Source of the DNA: Sulfuritalea sp.
Lineage (GTDB): Bacteria; Pseudomonadota; Gammaproteobacteria; Burkholderiales; Rhodocyclaceae
Assembly (NCBI GenBank): GCA_030651305.1
Contig: JAUSCI010000007.1
Coordinates: 1-35,615 of the forward strand
Direction of reading: 5' to 3'
Length of the DNA stretch: 35,615 nt
Shown piece by piece: positions 16,222 to 23,448 of this stretch. The position numbers and the translations under genes were made by a program. A model generated the notes under the pieces. It did not search any database, was not told the DNA's origin, and saw only the letters and a list, made by a program, of their open reading frames with translations. The first letter of the stretch is position 1. The number at the start of each line of letters is the position of its first letter.

Positions 16222-17423
16222 TGACTTCCGTAAAAATCGACCGCTACACCCAGCCACACCAATTTGAGCCGCTGCTGCCCCAGCGGCGGCTGGATGAGTT
16301 TCGCCAGCGCACACGGGCGGTCGTCGAGCAGTCCCTCCGGCTATCCGGCAGCGCCCATCCGGCGACGGTCGCCAGCTTGCGAGAGTTGGTGCGGGAGATT
16401 AACTCCTACTACTCGAACCGGATAGAAGGCCAGAGTACGCATCCGCTAAATATCGAGCGGGCCTTGCGTCAGGATTTTTCCGACAAGCCCGACGTGGCCA
16501 AATTGCAGCGCCTGGCCTTGGCCCATATCGAAGCCGAGCGAGAACTCGAGCAAGGTGTGGCCTCCGGCCGATTTGCCGCCACATTCGCTTCCACAACGGC
16601 CTTCCTGCGCCACGCTCACGCCGCGCTCTATGGTCGCCTTTCCATCGACGACCGTACCACGGACGATGGCCGCATCATCGAGCCGGGTGTATGGCGGCAG
16701 GAACAAGTGACGGTCGGCCGCCACGAGCCGCCGCTGTGGTCCTCCCTGCCCGCGTTTCTCGCCCGGCTGGATGCAGTGTATGGTCCCGATACCTCGCTGG
16801 ACGACGCACTGATACACATCGCTGCCGCACATCACCGCACGGCCTGGGTGCATCCCTTCCTCGATGGCAACGGCCGCGCTGTACGACTGCAAACGCATTG
16901 CGCACTCTGGCATCTCAGCGCGGGACTATGGTCGATGAACCGCGGGCTGGCGCGCAACCGCGACAAGTATTACCAGGTGCTCGATGCCGCCGACAGTCAC
17001 CGCCAAGGCGATCTGGATGGCCGCGGCAACCTGAGTGAAAAGCTGCTGGGGGACTGGTGCGACTGGTTTATTTCAGTTGCCGAGGATCAGGTCAGTTTCA
17101 TGAGCAAGATGCTCAAGCTCGACGAAATGAAGGCGCGCATCGCGGCATTGATTGCCTTTCGCTCGCAATTCGATAAGGGAATTCGCGAAGAGGCGACCAT
17201 CCCTCTCTATCACCTCTTTCTGGCCGGCCCAACGCCACGCGGTGAATTTCACCAGATGACGGGACTGGGCGAGCGGACGGCGCGTTCTCTATTGTCCCGA
17301 CTGATCGAGACTAGGTTAGTGACCAGCACCAGCCATACGGCTCCAGTGCAACTGGCATTTCCCCTCGATGCGCTGCAATTCCTGTTGCCGGAGCTTTATC
17401 CGGAGGCGGCAACGGCAGTTTGA
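16221..17423 (+). CDS. Fic-family protein (class II), putative AMP-transferase
   Basis: 400 aa. The N-terminal Fic_N domain carries the inhibitory motif (S/T)xxxE(G/N) as S65-NRI-E69-G70, which makes this a class II Fic protein that is autoinhibited. The core motif HPFLDGNGRAVR (from H211) is complete, so it should bind ATP and transfer AMP to a hydroxyl side chain of a target protein. The C-terminal 90 residues end in a winged-helix-like segment (PRGEFHQMTGLGERTARSLL then SRLIETRLV) that may bind DNA. The target is unknown. No separate antitoxin is needed for class II. The promoter between two direct repeats suggests autoregulation, possibly through the winged helix. Confidence 0.9.
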   Translation: MTSVKIDRYTQPHQFEPLLPQRRLDEFRQRTRAVVEQSLRLSGSAHPATVASLRELVREINSYYSNRIEGQSTHPLNIERALRQDFSDKPDVAKLQRLALAHIEAERELEQGVASGRFAATFASTTAFLRHAHAALYGRLSIDDRTTDDGRIIEPGVWRQEQVTVGRHEPPLWSSLPAFLARLDAVYGPDTSLDDALIHIAAAHHRTAWVHPFLDGNGRAVRLQTHCALWHLSAGLWSMNRGLARNRDKYYQVLDAADSHRQGDLDGRGNLSEKLLGDWCDWFISVAEDQVSFMSKMLKLDEMKARIAALIAFRSQFDKGIREEATIPLYHLFLAGPTPRGEFHQMTGLGERTARSLLSRLIETRLVTSTSHTAPVQLAFPLDALQFLLPELYPEAATAV

Positions 17424-17499
17424 ATCGCGCCCATACGCCGTCGAGGTTGCTGCTTTGCAAGCGCTGCCTCGACGCCGAGCACCGGCGCGTAGAGTGGTC

Positions 17500-17730
17500 G
17501 TTCGCTCGACGGGACGCGGATCGAGGAACGCTTCGGCCAAAGCCATCATCCTCGAAAGATTCGGCCCGGAAAATCCACGCCCGTACTCCGCTACCAATTC
17601 TTTCGACACCGTCGAAAGAATCTCCTTGCCGTATTCCGCGCGTTCCACCTTCAAGACTTCAGTACGCAGCCGCTGGCCGACATTCCAGTCGAGCAGTATC
17701 CAGACTTGCAGCGCAGCGTTATCGCGTCGC
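17500..17730 (-). pseudogene. DUF1016 (YhcG-type PDDEXK nuclease) N-terminal remnant
   Basis: On the minus strand directly after the ccbP-like stop, the frame reads RRDNAALQVWILLDWNVGQR, then LRTEVLKVERAEYGKEIL, STVSKELVAEYGRGF and SGPNLSRMMALAEAF. This is the N-terminal DUF1016 helical domain found before a PD-(D/E)XK nuclease domain in YhcG-like proteins. Similarity stops after AEAF; the nuclease domain is absent and the rest of the frame runs antisense into fic. There is no plausible start codon. A decayed fragment. Confidence 0.72.
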
Positions 17731-18102
17731 TTAGAACTGGTAGCCCTGGGCGAGCCAATAGTGCCAGTCGCCGACAGCCTCCTTGGTGTCCTGATTTTTT
17801 GACATGGACTCCAACTGCGCCAGCGGTACGGCAAGGGAATCGTCGGCATGGCTAATCATGACGAACATTTCCGACTCACATTCCTCTTCGGGAGCCATGC
17901 CCAATACGTCTACCACTTGCCCCACCTTGAGCGGAGAAATGGCACGCCTGGACTTGCAACGGGCTTTGAAAGGGACAACCAGTTTCCCTTCCAGGTAGTA
18001 GTACCAGCCCATGGCCCGTTCGATCTCGTCGTAAGCATCAACAACGGCCTCCATGGCAATGCGATGCTCGCGAGCTTCGTCCTCTTTCACGTGCTTGACC
18101 AT
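17731..18102 (-). CDS. Calcium-binding protein of the CcbP family
   Basis: 123 aa, acidic. The segment EDEAREHRIAMEAVVDAYDE, ERAMGWYYYLEGKL, PFKARCKSRRAISPLKVG and EVVDVLGMAPEEECESEMFV-like stretch, ending DWHYWLAQGY, matches the small calcium-binding protein CcbP first described in Anabaena, where it sequesters Ca2+ during heterocyst formation. Clusters of acidic residues (DAYDEIE, APEEECESE) would supply the ligands. The start ATG shares a base with the stop of the SEC-C gene (TGATG), so the two are translationally coupled. Its role in a non-cyanobacterial island is not known. Confidence 0.82.
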   Translation of the reverse strand: MVKHVKEDEAREHRIAMEAVVDAYDEIERAMGWYYYLEGKLVVPFKARCKSRRAISPLKVGQVVDVLGMAPEEECESEMFVMISHADDSLAVPLAQLESMSKNQDTKEAVGDWHYWLAQGYQF

Positions 18103-19091
18103 CAGTGCACCGTCGGCGGAGCGCCGTCCGCGCCGCAGCATTTCTTGAACTTCTTGCCGCTACCGCAGGGGCAGGGTTCGTTACGTCCGATTTTCGGGCC
18201 GCCGCGAACGAGCTGCGGGAACTCCTTCTGCCTGCCGCGATGGTGATAGTCGTCGCTGAGCAGTGCAGCCGGTTGGTTGACGCGCTTCTCTTTCCAATAG
18301 GCGTGGATTCTCACGAGGGAGGGTTCTATTTCGTTCATCCATCTCTCGGCATCGCCACCGCTCTTGGTAAGGTCGATACCCTCGTCGGTACCGAGTCGAA
18401 AGAACGGCGTGAACCATGTCGGCTGCCCAATGGCTAGCAGGCTCCACGCCTCTTCGTTGAACATGAAGCCGGCAATGAAGCCTTCACTCCACTCGGCGGC
18501 ACCCCATTGAATGCCCCGCCAGAAGATCGGCTCGAACGAGTCTGGGTCAGTGTTGAACGTGGTATTCACGGAGTTGTAGAGCCGCAGGATGAGCGACATG
18601 ATCTGGCTCGCTTGCGCTTCGTTCTCGAAATCAGCCTCAGCCTTTCCCTCTTCGAGGTCCCACACCCAGGGTAGCCATTCGGAGGGAGGTACCATGCGGG
18701 GGCCAATGGCGATGGCGGTCAGGAAGCCCTCCAGCGTCGAGACATCCATCGCCGTATCTTCATTCGCCTCGCTGCCAAGAAACTCGTCAAGTTCGACAAG
18801 CTCGGCCTCTGAGAGGGACTGATTCAGCCCGGTCATCGGAAGCCTCTCCGACGGCGAGCCGATCAGCGAGTCTATTCCTTCCTCACTGTTGGTCTTCAGC
18901 ACCTCGTCGAGTGCGCCCTGGTCGGTCGCAAAAGGATCATCCCATACGCTGGAGTTGCCGTATTCATCGATTACTTCCAGCAGCCAGCCGCCTTCGCCGT
19001 CTCCGTATATGTCGACCTGAACTGTCTTGCCATCCCGCGTCATGGATTGACAGAGCGGTGAGTAGCGTGGCGAGTCGGCGGGTTCAGTCAT
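18102..19091 (-). CDS. UPF0149/YecA-family protein with C-terminal SEC-C zinc motif
   Basis: 329 aa. Residues about 95-260 form the UPF0149 (YgfB/YecA) helical domain, with [19 protein letters not shown] and [20 protein letters not shown] as its recognisable start. The C-terminus has the SEC-C motif [13 protein letters not shown] (307-319), the zinc-binding module known from SecA. The first ~90 residues form an extra domain ([20 protein letters not shown]) that I cannot assign. SEC-C modules often mediate ribosome or nucleic-acid contacts, but no function is known for this family. Coupled by overlap to the CcbP-like gene. Confidence 0.85.
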   Translation of the reverse strand: MTEPADSPRYSPLCQSMTRDGKTVQVDIYGDGEGGWLLEVIDEYGNSSVWDDPFATDQGALDEVLKTNSEEGIDSLIGSPSERLPMTGLNQSLSEAELVELDEFLGSEANEDTAMDVSTLEGFLTAIAIGPRMVPPSEWLPWVWDLEEGKAEADFENEAQASQIMSLILRLYNSVNTTFNTDPDSFEPIFWRGIQWGAAEWSEGFIAGFMFNEEAWSLLAIGQPTWFTPFFRLGTDEGIDLTKSGGDAERWMNEIEPSLVRIHAYWKEKRVNQPAALLSDDYHHRGRQKEFPQLVRGGPKIGRNEPCPCGSGKKFKKCCGADGAPPTVH

Positions 19092-19130
19092 CTGTGGCGG
19101 GAATTCGATGCGAAGGGGATTCCGCAGAGT

Positions 19131-19640
19131 CTACCTTGCAGGCGACGGCTTCTTCATCGAAACGAAGGCGATGCAGTTCACAAAATTCCAAACCGCCAGT
19201 ATCACGTACTTGTCGGCTTCCTCCGGGACAATGCGCTTCAGCCAACTCATGGTCTCCATCTGCACGTAGGCCAGCAGATCCTTTTCTGGATGATCGTCAA
19301 CGTACTGTTGGATCGACCGGTTTCGCAGGCTTTCGGCCAGGTCACTGCCAAATTGGACGATACCGACAAAGCGCTGCGATTGGCGGTCCAGTTCATCTTC
19401 GGTAATGACGGGCCACGTCAGGCCGGCTTCCTTCATGGCCCGAAAGCATATGAACAGCATGTCGAGTGCAAAGCCAACCTTGTCCATCGATACGCCCAGC
19501 CGCGCGAGGACGAGCGCGGAACCGAGCAGATTCGGTTGAACGCGAAACAGTTCATCGGCAAGCAGTTCTTTCTGCTTGTCATCCATGGCCTTGACTGCGG
19601 CGACGGCTTGAAGCAACGCATTACGCGGAATTCGGCTCAT
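19131..19640 (-). CDS. Hypothetical protein, helical
   Basis: 169 aa, not recognised. It is largely alpha-helical with an LLADELFRVQPNLLGSALVL stretch near residues 27-46 and no signal peptide or clear membrane helix. The last residues (KKPSPAR) are basic. Its start overlaps the stop of the DUF6398 gene by ATGA, and 39 bp separate its stop from the SEC-C gene start, so it belongs to the four-gene left-reading cluster. The predicted frame has normal codon use for the window. No function is proposed. Confidence 0.7.
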   Translation of the reverse strand: MSRIPRNALLQAVAAVKAMDDKQKELLADELFRVQPNLLGSALVLARLGVSMDKVGFALDMLFICFRAMKEAGLTWPVITEDELDRQSQRFVGIVQFGSDLAESLRNRSIQQYVDDHPEKDLLAYVQMETMSWLKRIVPEEADKYVILAVWNFVNCIAFVSMKKPSPAR

Positions 19641-20152
19641 GCGGTCTTTTCATCTTGCTCGGCGGGGACATAGGGGATCAGGCCCTTGGCAAAGGCCACT
19701 CGTTGCAATTCGATGGGCAGGCCGCGAACATCGACAATCAGGCCATTCACCTGAACCATCCACGCCAAGGGATTACTGGACAGTCGACTGGGCAAGGTCC
19801 ATTCGGGAGACATCGGGCCCATCTTGAGTAAGTCGCGAATTTCCTTGGACTTGGCCTGCCCGGTGCTTTCTCCGACGCCGAAATGCTGGTAGATGAGCTT
19901 CGACTTGCAGTGCGGGGTTTGCGAGGGATCGTCAAGGAAATTGATCCTGCCCACGGCATGAACGGCAGCCGCCGCCCAAACATTTTCCTTGCCTCTCACC
20001 AATGGTGACGGTCGCTTTCGTGCCAAGGCTCCAACGACCTGGTGAATCGTCTGGCGATATTCTTCGTTGAGATGCTGCGCGGCGAAGGCGTCGACCAAGA
20101 TTGTGATGGCGGCGAACTTCTCGGCCATGGCTTTCGGGATTTTTTGGGACAT
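19637..20152 (-). CDS. DUF6398-family protein
   Basis: 171 aa. The family pattern is clear: ITILVDAFAAQHLNEEYRQ, LARKRPSPLVRGKENVWAAA, VHAVGRINFLDDPSQTPHCK, FGVGESTGQAKSKEIRDLLK, then WTLPSRLSSNPLAWMVQVNG and GLIPYVPA at the end. The FGVGESTGQAKSKEIRDLL part looks like a helix-turn-helix, which would fit a DNA-binding role, but DUF6398 has no known function. An in-frame GTG at 20179 is an alternative start; neither has a visible Shine-Dalgarno. First gene of the cluster DUF6398 - unknown - SEC-C - CcbP. Confidence 0.78.
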   Translation of the reverse strand: MSQKIPKAMAEKFAAITILVDAFAAQHLNEEYRQTIHQVVGALARKRPSPLVRGKENVWAAAAVHAVGRINFLDDPSQTPHCKSKLIYQHFGVGESTGQAKSKEIRDLLKMGPMSPEWTLPSRLSSNPLAWMVQVNGLIVDVRGLPIELQRVAFAKGLIPYVPAEQDEKTA

Positions 20153-20425
20153 GATGACGGGAGCGCTGATGGGCGGCACATTTTCGCCGATGAGACGGCC
20201 AAAACCAAGCTATCCGTGCCGGCGCAATCGGAAAACGTAGGCCGACCCTCACGCCCGATCCGCCACCGGCAAAGTGGTGAATTGAGTCACTGCCCCCCGC
20301 CTGCATCGCCCCAAAGCCGACACAGTCACGAATTCCGGATAGCCCTAGATCCTTTGCAGCTACGGCACAGTCGGCGGAGCTGAGACAAAACGGGGACGGA
20401 AAACGAGGATAAGAGCAGGGTACAA
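20153..20425. other. Intergenic stretch without recognised genes
   Basis: Upstream of the DUF6398 gene. No open frame here resembles a known protein. The promoter of the DUF6398 cluster should lie in this stretch, but I cannot pick convincing boxes. Together with 20426-20621 it makes a 469-bp non-coding block. Confidence 0.5.
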
Positions 20426-20457
20426 CGGGGACAATACGGGGACAATTATTGTCCCCG
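20426..20457. repeat. CGGGGACAAT direct and inverted repeat cluster
   Basis: CGGGGACAAT occurs twice in tandem (20426-20435 and 20437-20446). The second copy forms a 21-bp perfect palindrome with ATTGTCCCCG (20448-20457) around one central T. A further CGGGGAC lies about 40 bp upstream, and an A-rich tract follows. It resembles the GGGGACA-type repeats I associate with REP-like elements in proteobacteria, or a regulator site. Confidence 0.6.
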
Positions 20458-20512
20458 AAGAAAAAAAGTCAGGAACTCTGCGTTGCCTTGGATTGAATTG
20501 GCATTAAAGTAA

Positions 20513-20545
20513 AAAACCCGCACAGCCTTTCGGTGTGCGGGTTTT
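20513..20545 (-). terminator. Rho-independent terminator of the TumE/TumA operon
   Basis: Stem AAAACCCGCACA (20513-20524) with TGTGCGGGTTTT (20534-20545) around a 9-base loop. On the minus strand the stem is followed by TTTTTTACTTT, a good U-tract, about 75 bp after the antitoxin stop. It is weaker in the plus direction. Confidence 0.75.
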
Positions 20546-20621
20546 CACGTTTTGGCGGGCCAGAAGGTACGCCAACACAAACTGTCTACGCAGCAACCTA
20601 TTGATTTAACGAGGGTATCAC

Positions 20622-20969
20622 TCAAGCAACAATCCTGAATTCGGTCGCTTTGGCAACCGGACGCACATGGTTACGCTCGCGTTTCATTTCGACGATACCG
20701 TAGTTCGACATGGTCTTAAGTGTGCGCGATAAATTGCCTGGCTTGCGTCCAGTCGTCTCGGCCAAGGACGTGATGGACTGCGGATTCGTCTTCTTGATCA
20801 CCTGAAGCAACGCGCGATTCTCATCGCTCAAGACTTCGGCAAGAGAGCGCATTGAGGTAAACCAGATTTTCGGTTCGCCTGACTTTGGCTTGTGTTCGCC
20901 GCGAGCAATCGACAAGATCCGCTCCCGAATTTTGTCTTGCGGCATGATGCCGATCACGATGGCTTTCAT
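20622..20969 (-). CDS. TumA-like antitoxin, HTH DNA-binding protein (HVO_A0114 family)
   Basis: 115 aa. The segment KIRERILSIARGEHKPKSGE, PKIWFTSMRSLAEVLSDENR, ALLQVIKKTNPQSITSLAE and TTGRKPGNLSRTLKTMSNYG is characteristic of the HVO_A0114-type winged helix-turn-helix proteins that pair with TumE toxins. The HTH is ITSLAETTGRKPGNLSRTL. The start overlaps the toxin stop by ATGA, and the frame upstream of this ATG is antisense or out-of-family. The antitoxin follows the toxin, an inverted order typical of this family as I recall it. It ends in a hairpin terminator. Confidence 0.8.
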   Translation of the reverse strand: MKAIVIGIMPQDKIRERILSIARGEHKPKSGEPKIWFTSMRSLAEVLSDENRALLQVIKKTNPQSITSLAETTGRKPGNLSRTLKTMSNYGIVEMKRERNHVRPVAKATEFRIVA

Positions 20970-21331
20970 TTTTGTCTTGCCTCCTTCAGAACCCGGTCGA
21001 CTTCGTTGAAAAAGTCGATCAGGAGTTGCTGTGCATCCTGAAACTCGTAGGGCACGCCTTTGTCGCTCACATGCCGATGCTTGTGATCGTAAGTCAGGCG
21101 CTGCCCAGCATACTTGAACTTCTTCGGCGACTTTACCGCATGCGCGTTGTCGTACCCTAGAATCCGCTTTCCGTAAGGCTCGTGGAGCGTCAGGGAATAG
21201 CGGACTCCGTGTGGGACGTCTGCTGTTACCTCGACACGCCAAGCCTCGATCTTCACCCAATAGCCACCATCCTGATCAATGATCTGATCGTGTAGGTCTA
21301 GCAGGTTGGCTATTCCGTGGTCTTCACGCAT
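20966..21331 (-). CDS. TumE-family toxin (DUF6516)
   Basis: 121 aa. Features of the TumE family: an N-terminal strand pair DQIIDQDGGYWVKIEAWRVE (15-34), HGVRYSLTLHEPYGKRILGY-DNAHA (41-65), the basic YDHKHRH box (81-87) and a C-terminal helix DAQQLLIDFFNEVDRVL. The family is a recognised toxin of type II-like pairs; its cellular target is not known to me. ATG 21331 lacks a clear Shine-Dalgarno; the frame is open further upstream, but that part does not look like the family. Coupled to the HTH antitoxin by a 4-bp overlap. Confidence 0.78.
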   Translation of the reverse strand: MREDHGIANLLDLHDQIIDQDGGYWVKIEAWRVEVTADVPHGVRYSLTLHEPYGKRILGYDNAHAVKSPKKFKYAGQRLTYDHKHRHVSDKGVPYEFQDAQQLLIDFFNEVDRVLKEARQK

Positions 21332-21610
21332 GACTAATTGTATCAACTGCTGATAACTTAGTGTAGCAAGTTCTGTTACGCCAAAACAGGAACGTCCCGA
21401 ACGGTCGCGGCAACAGGGTTGCAACCTTGACTTCTTCCCTTGGTTACTGGATTTATGCGGACACCACGAGACCAAGAGGAATCCGATGTGCAGGTACCTG
21501 CCTACCCCATAATTCCGCTGCGCCAAATCGCAATCATTCTGGCCCACTGCATTCTGCGAATCCGGAGCAAGCGATCGACCGACTCACCGCCTGCTTGATC
21601 CGCACCGGCG

Positions 21611-22285
21611 TCATCGCAAATCCTGCTCACGCAGCCAATCTGTCTTACCGAATCGGTATCCGGGAAATTCCGCTTCCAGCGTCGTTTGCCCAAGCATCAG
21701 GCGACGCGCAAGCTTTGCAACCAAGTCCAACTCGGTTTCGTTACGCACTTCCAGTGGTACAACGAGGCTAACACCCGTCGCCCAAGACAGGCGTTCCCGC
21801 TTCCAGGATGTTGCGACATCAAAATCGATGCCGTCTCTTGATAGGCGCTCTCGATTTTCCCGCAGCGTGTCGTAATACTTTCGCTGCTCCTGCGATGGTT
21901 GGCGGCTCGTGTAGCTGACGATCTTCTTTCGGGATTTTCCAACTCGCCGATAGTTGGTTGTGCTGCCGTCAGATAGCCAGTTATCGCCAGGATTGTCTCC
22001 GGCTTCCTCCCTGGACTGATCGTCAATCGCATCTGAATAGATTTGACGTGGATGTTGCCACCAGACGATGACTCGCCGACCATTCAGGATGAAGCCTACG
22101 TCATCCCACCAGGACAGGCCGTCAGACTTGGTTTCCGCATATGAATGAGGAATGAACAGCCCACCTTGCGACAAATGCCACGGATGGTGTCGATGATACT
22201 GGCGCTGCATCCGCCCGAATTTTTCAAACTTGGCGTTTTTCACTCTGCCACGTGCTCCTGAATTGACCCCCCGGTTTATGCGCAT
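21611..22285 (-). CDS. Hypothetical basic, tryptophan-rich protein
   Basis: 224 aa from ATG 22285; a GTG at 22243 with AGGAG about 11 nt upstream would give the shorter MKNAKFEKFG start and may be the real one. Rich in Arg/Lys, His and Trp: FGRMQRQYHRHHPWHLSQGG, then LFIPHSYAETK, SWWDDVGFILNGRRVIVWWQ-HPR. The C-terminal half has TSWKRERLSWATGVSLVVPL and a helix EVRNETELDLVAKLARRLML. I do not recognise the family. It is divergent from an excisionase-like gene (38 bp apart), which suggests a mobile-element setting. The region 21332-21610 to its left holds only a 12-bp palindrome (GCAGGTACCTGC at 21490). Confidence 0.65.
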   Translation of the reverse strand: MRINRGVNSGARGRVKNAKFEKFGRMQRQYHRHHPWHLSQGGLFIPHSYAETKSDGLSWWDDVGFILNGRRVIVWWQHPRQIYSDAIDDQSREEAGDNPGDNWLSDGSTTNYRRVGKSRKKIVSYTSRQPSQEQRKYYDTLRENRERLSRDGIDFDVATSWKRERLSWATGVSLVVPLEVRNETELDLVAKLARRLMLGQTTLEAEFPGYRFGKTDWLREQDLR

Positions 22286-22323
22286 TGTATAGCTACGCAG
22301 GGTAGGCTCCTTGATTTCAAATC

Positions 22324-22824
22324 ATGAAACCACCCGCCAGCAAGAACAAGCGCAAACCGAATGACGGCTACGACCCCCTGACGTTCAAACACGACGACGT
22401 CAGGAAGATGACTGCCAAGGAGCAAGGTGAGGATCTACTGCGCATCCTGATCGCCGGTCTGCAACGAAAACTTAACCTCCCGCAGACGACAATACACCCG
22501 CAAGCTGCCAGGCCAAGAAAGAAGGTAGTGGATGAATCTGTTCAGCCACCCCTGCCTCCCTTGCCTGATCGCCCACAGGAGATTTGCAAGTTCCATTCGG
22601 TGATATTGATCATCTCGGAAGAACTGCTTGCCGAGCGCTGGTTTTGTTCGGTTTCACGCATTCAGCGCTGGCGCTCACAGAAGATCGGGCCACCATACGT
22701 CAAGATGATGGGCCGCATCCTGTATCGGGTAGGCGACATCGAGGCATACGAGCAGTTGGGCTGCGTCAATTATCTTGGCCGGTCGACGACAACTATCTTG
22801 GCCGGTGAAGTGAGATTGTTTTAA
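22324..22824 (+). CDS. Excisionase-like HTH protein
   Basis: 166 aa. The first ~95 residues are hydrophilic and unassigned, with a Pro-rich linker (QPPLPPLPDRP). Residues about 97-145 form a MerR/AlpA-like winged helix: EELLAERWFCSVSRIQRWRS then QKIGPPYVKMMGRILYRVGD and IEAYEQ, the pattern of excisionase/AlpA DNA-binding domains. Such proteins control excision or gene expression of integrative elements. It faces the tRNA-Ser end of the accessory stretch, which fits a remnant of an island that used the tRNA. No Shine-Dalgarno is obvious. Confidence 0.7.
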   Translation: MKPPASKNKRKPNDGYDPLTFKHDDVRKMTAKEQGEDLLRILIAGLQRKLNLPQTTIHPQAARPRKKVVDESVQPPLPPLPDRPQEICKFHSVILIISEELLAERWFCSVSRIQRWRSQKIGPPYVKMMGRILYRVGDIEAYEQLGCVNYLGRSTTTILAGEVRLF

Positions 22825-22878
22825 TTCATTTGTCCTTAGCTTGAGGCGGTAGGGCGCAGGCTGGGTTTTGTTATTGCC

Positions 22879-22998
22879 TTTGCCTTTGCTGCTGTCTTGG
22901 ACATTGTCTTGGTTGTTGCTGTTGCGCGGGGTGATGCCTTCGTGGAGCGTAGCGGAACGGGGGCATCACCCTGCGCGGGATTGCCGGTCAAAGGCAAA
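22879..22998. repeat. Nested hairpin I
   Basis: Outer arms TTTGCCTTTG (22879-22888) and CAAAGGCAAA (22989-22998) enclose inner arms GCGCGGGGTGATGCC (22924-22938) and GGCATCACCCTGCGC (22962-22976; one mismatch pair). The inner loop contains a GTGGAGCGTAGCGG stretch. Part of the hairpin array that fills the 620-bp gap between the excisionase-like gene and tRNA-Ser. Confidence 0.75.
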
Positions 22999-23037
22999 CA
23001 CGATCAGCGCTTCGCGTGCGTTGGCATAAAGCAGCCA

Positions 23038-23094
23038 GGGTGCTCGCTGCGCTCGACTGCACCCGGCCGGGCAGGGGTAAATCGCTGCGCGATT
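23038..23094. repeat. Hairpins II and III
   Basis: GGGTGC (23038-23043) with GCACCC (23059-23064), loop TCGCTGCGCTCGACT; then AATCG (23080-23084) with CGATT (23090-23094), loop CTGCG. Both tips carry a CGCTGCGC-like sequence, the same as in the neighbouring large hairpins. Confidence 0.65.
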
Positions 23095-23096
23095 GA

Positions 23097-23198
23097 ACAT
23101 AACCGCGCATTACCCAAAGTAGGCCAGTCGCTGCGCAGGGCTTCGCTTGATGGCCTACCGCTACGCGCCCTTCGAGTTCGGGTAATGGTCGGTTATGT
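23097..23198. repeat. Nested hairpin IV
   Basis: Three pairs of arms in register: ACATAACCG (23097-23105) with CGGTTATGT (23190-23198); ATTACCC (23109-23115) with GGGTAAT (23180-23186); GTAGGCCA (23119-23126) with TGGCCTAC (23151-23158). The inner loop holds GTCGCTGCGCAGGGCTTCGC. The 3' side has an extra 21-base bulge (23159-23179). This is too ordered to be chance and encodes no plausible protein. Confidence 0.8.
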
Positions 23199-23343
23199 CT
23201 TGCGCCCCGGCCCGGACAAAGGCTATGTCGGCGTCGCTGCGCTCAGGCTGGTCTATTCAGGCGCTGCGCGTGGGTGGTGTGGGTCGCTTTCGCGCCGGAG
23301 GGCGCGGGCACTGGCCGGCGTTGCCGGTGGTCAGTTTGTGGTG

Positions 23344-23367
23344 AAAGTCGGCGCTGGCGGGACGGCG
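23344..23367 (+). repeat. Dispersed 24-bp motif, copy B
   Basis: 23 of 24 bases match the motif with core GTCGGCGCTGGCGAGACGGC. It lies at the end of the hairpin array, 80 bp from the tRNA-Ser gene. Confidence 0.65.
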
Positions 23368-23403
23368 ACCCTACCAGTCGATAAATGATCTACTGAATGG
23401 CAT

Positions 23404-23434
23404 ACACAAAAACAAAACGCCCCGAAAGGGGCGT
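23404..23434 (-). terminator. Rho-independent terminator of tRNA-Ser
   Basis: Minus strand: ACGCCCC-TTTC-GGGGCGT (23434-23417) followed by TTTGTTTTTG. A perfect 7-bp GC-rich stem with a T-rich tail, 14 bp after the tRNA 3' end. Confidence 0.88.
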
Positions 23435-23448
23435 CCTGTCTGAATCAC

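Noticed and set aside
17439-17474. CGTCGAGG/CCTCGACG hairpin after fic as a terminator
   Set aside because: The loop is long (20 bases) and no U-tract follows on either strand.
22879-23198. Retron or integron attC array
   Set aside because: No reverse transcriptase or integron integrase is present, and the arms do not show the paired RYYYAAC/GTTRRRY core sites of attC.
22897-23388. 163-codon open frame across the hairpin array
   Set aside because: Translation is compositionally odd, follows the inverted repeats, has no ribosome site and no recognisable motif; better explained as non-coding structured DNA.
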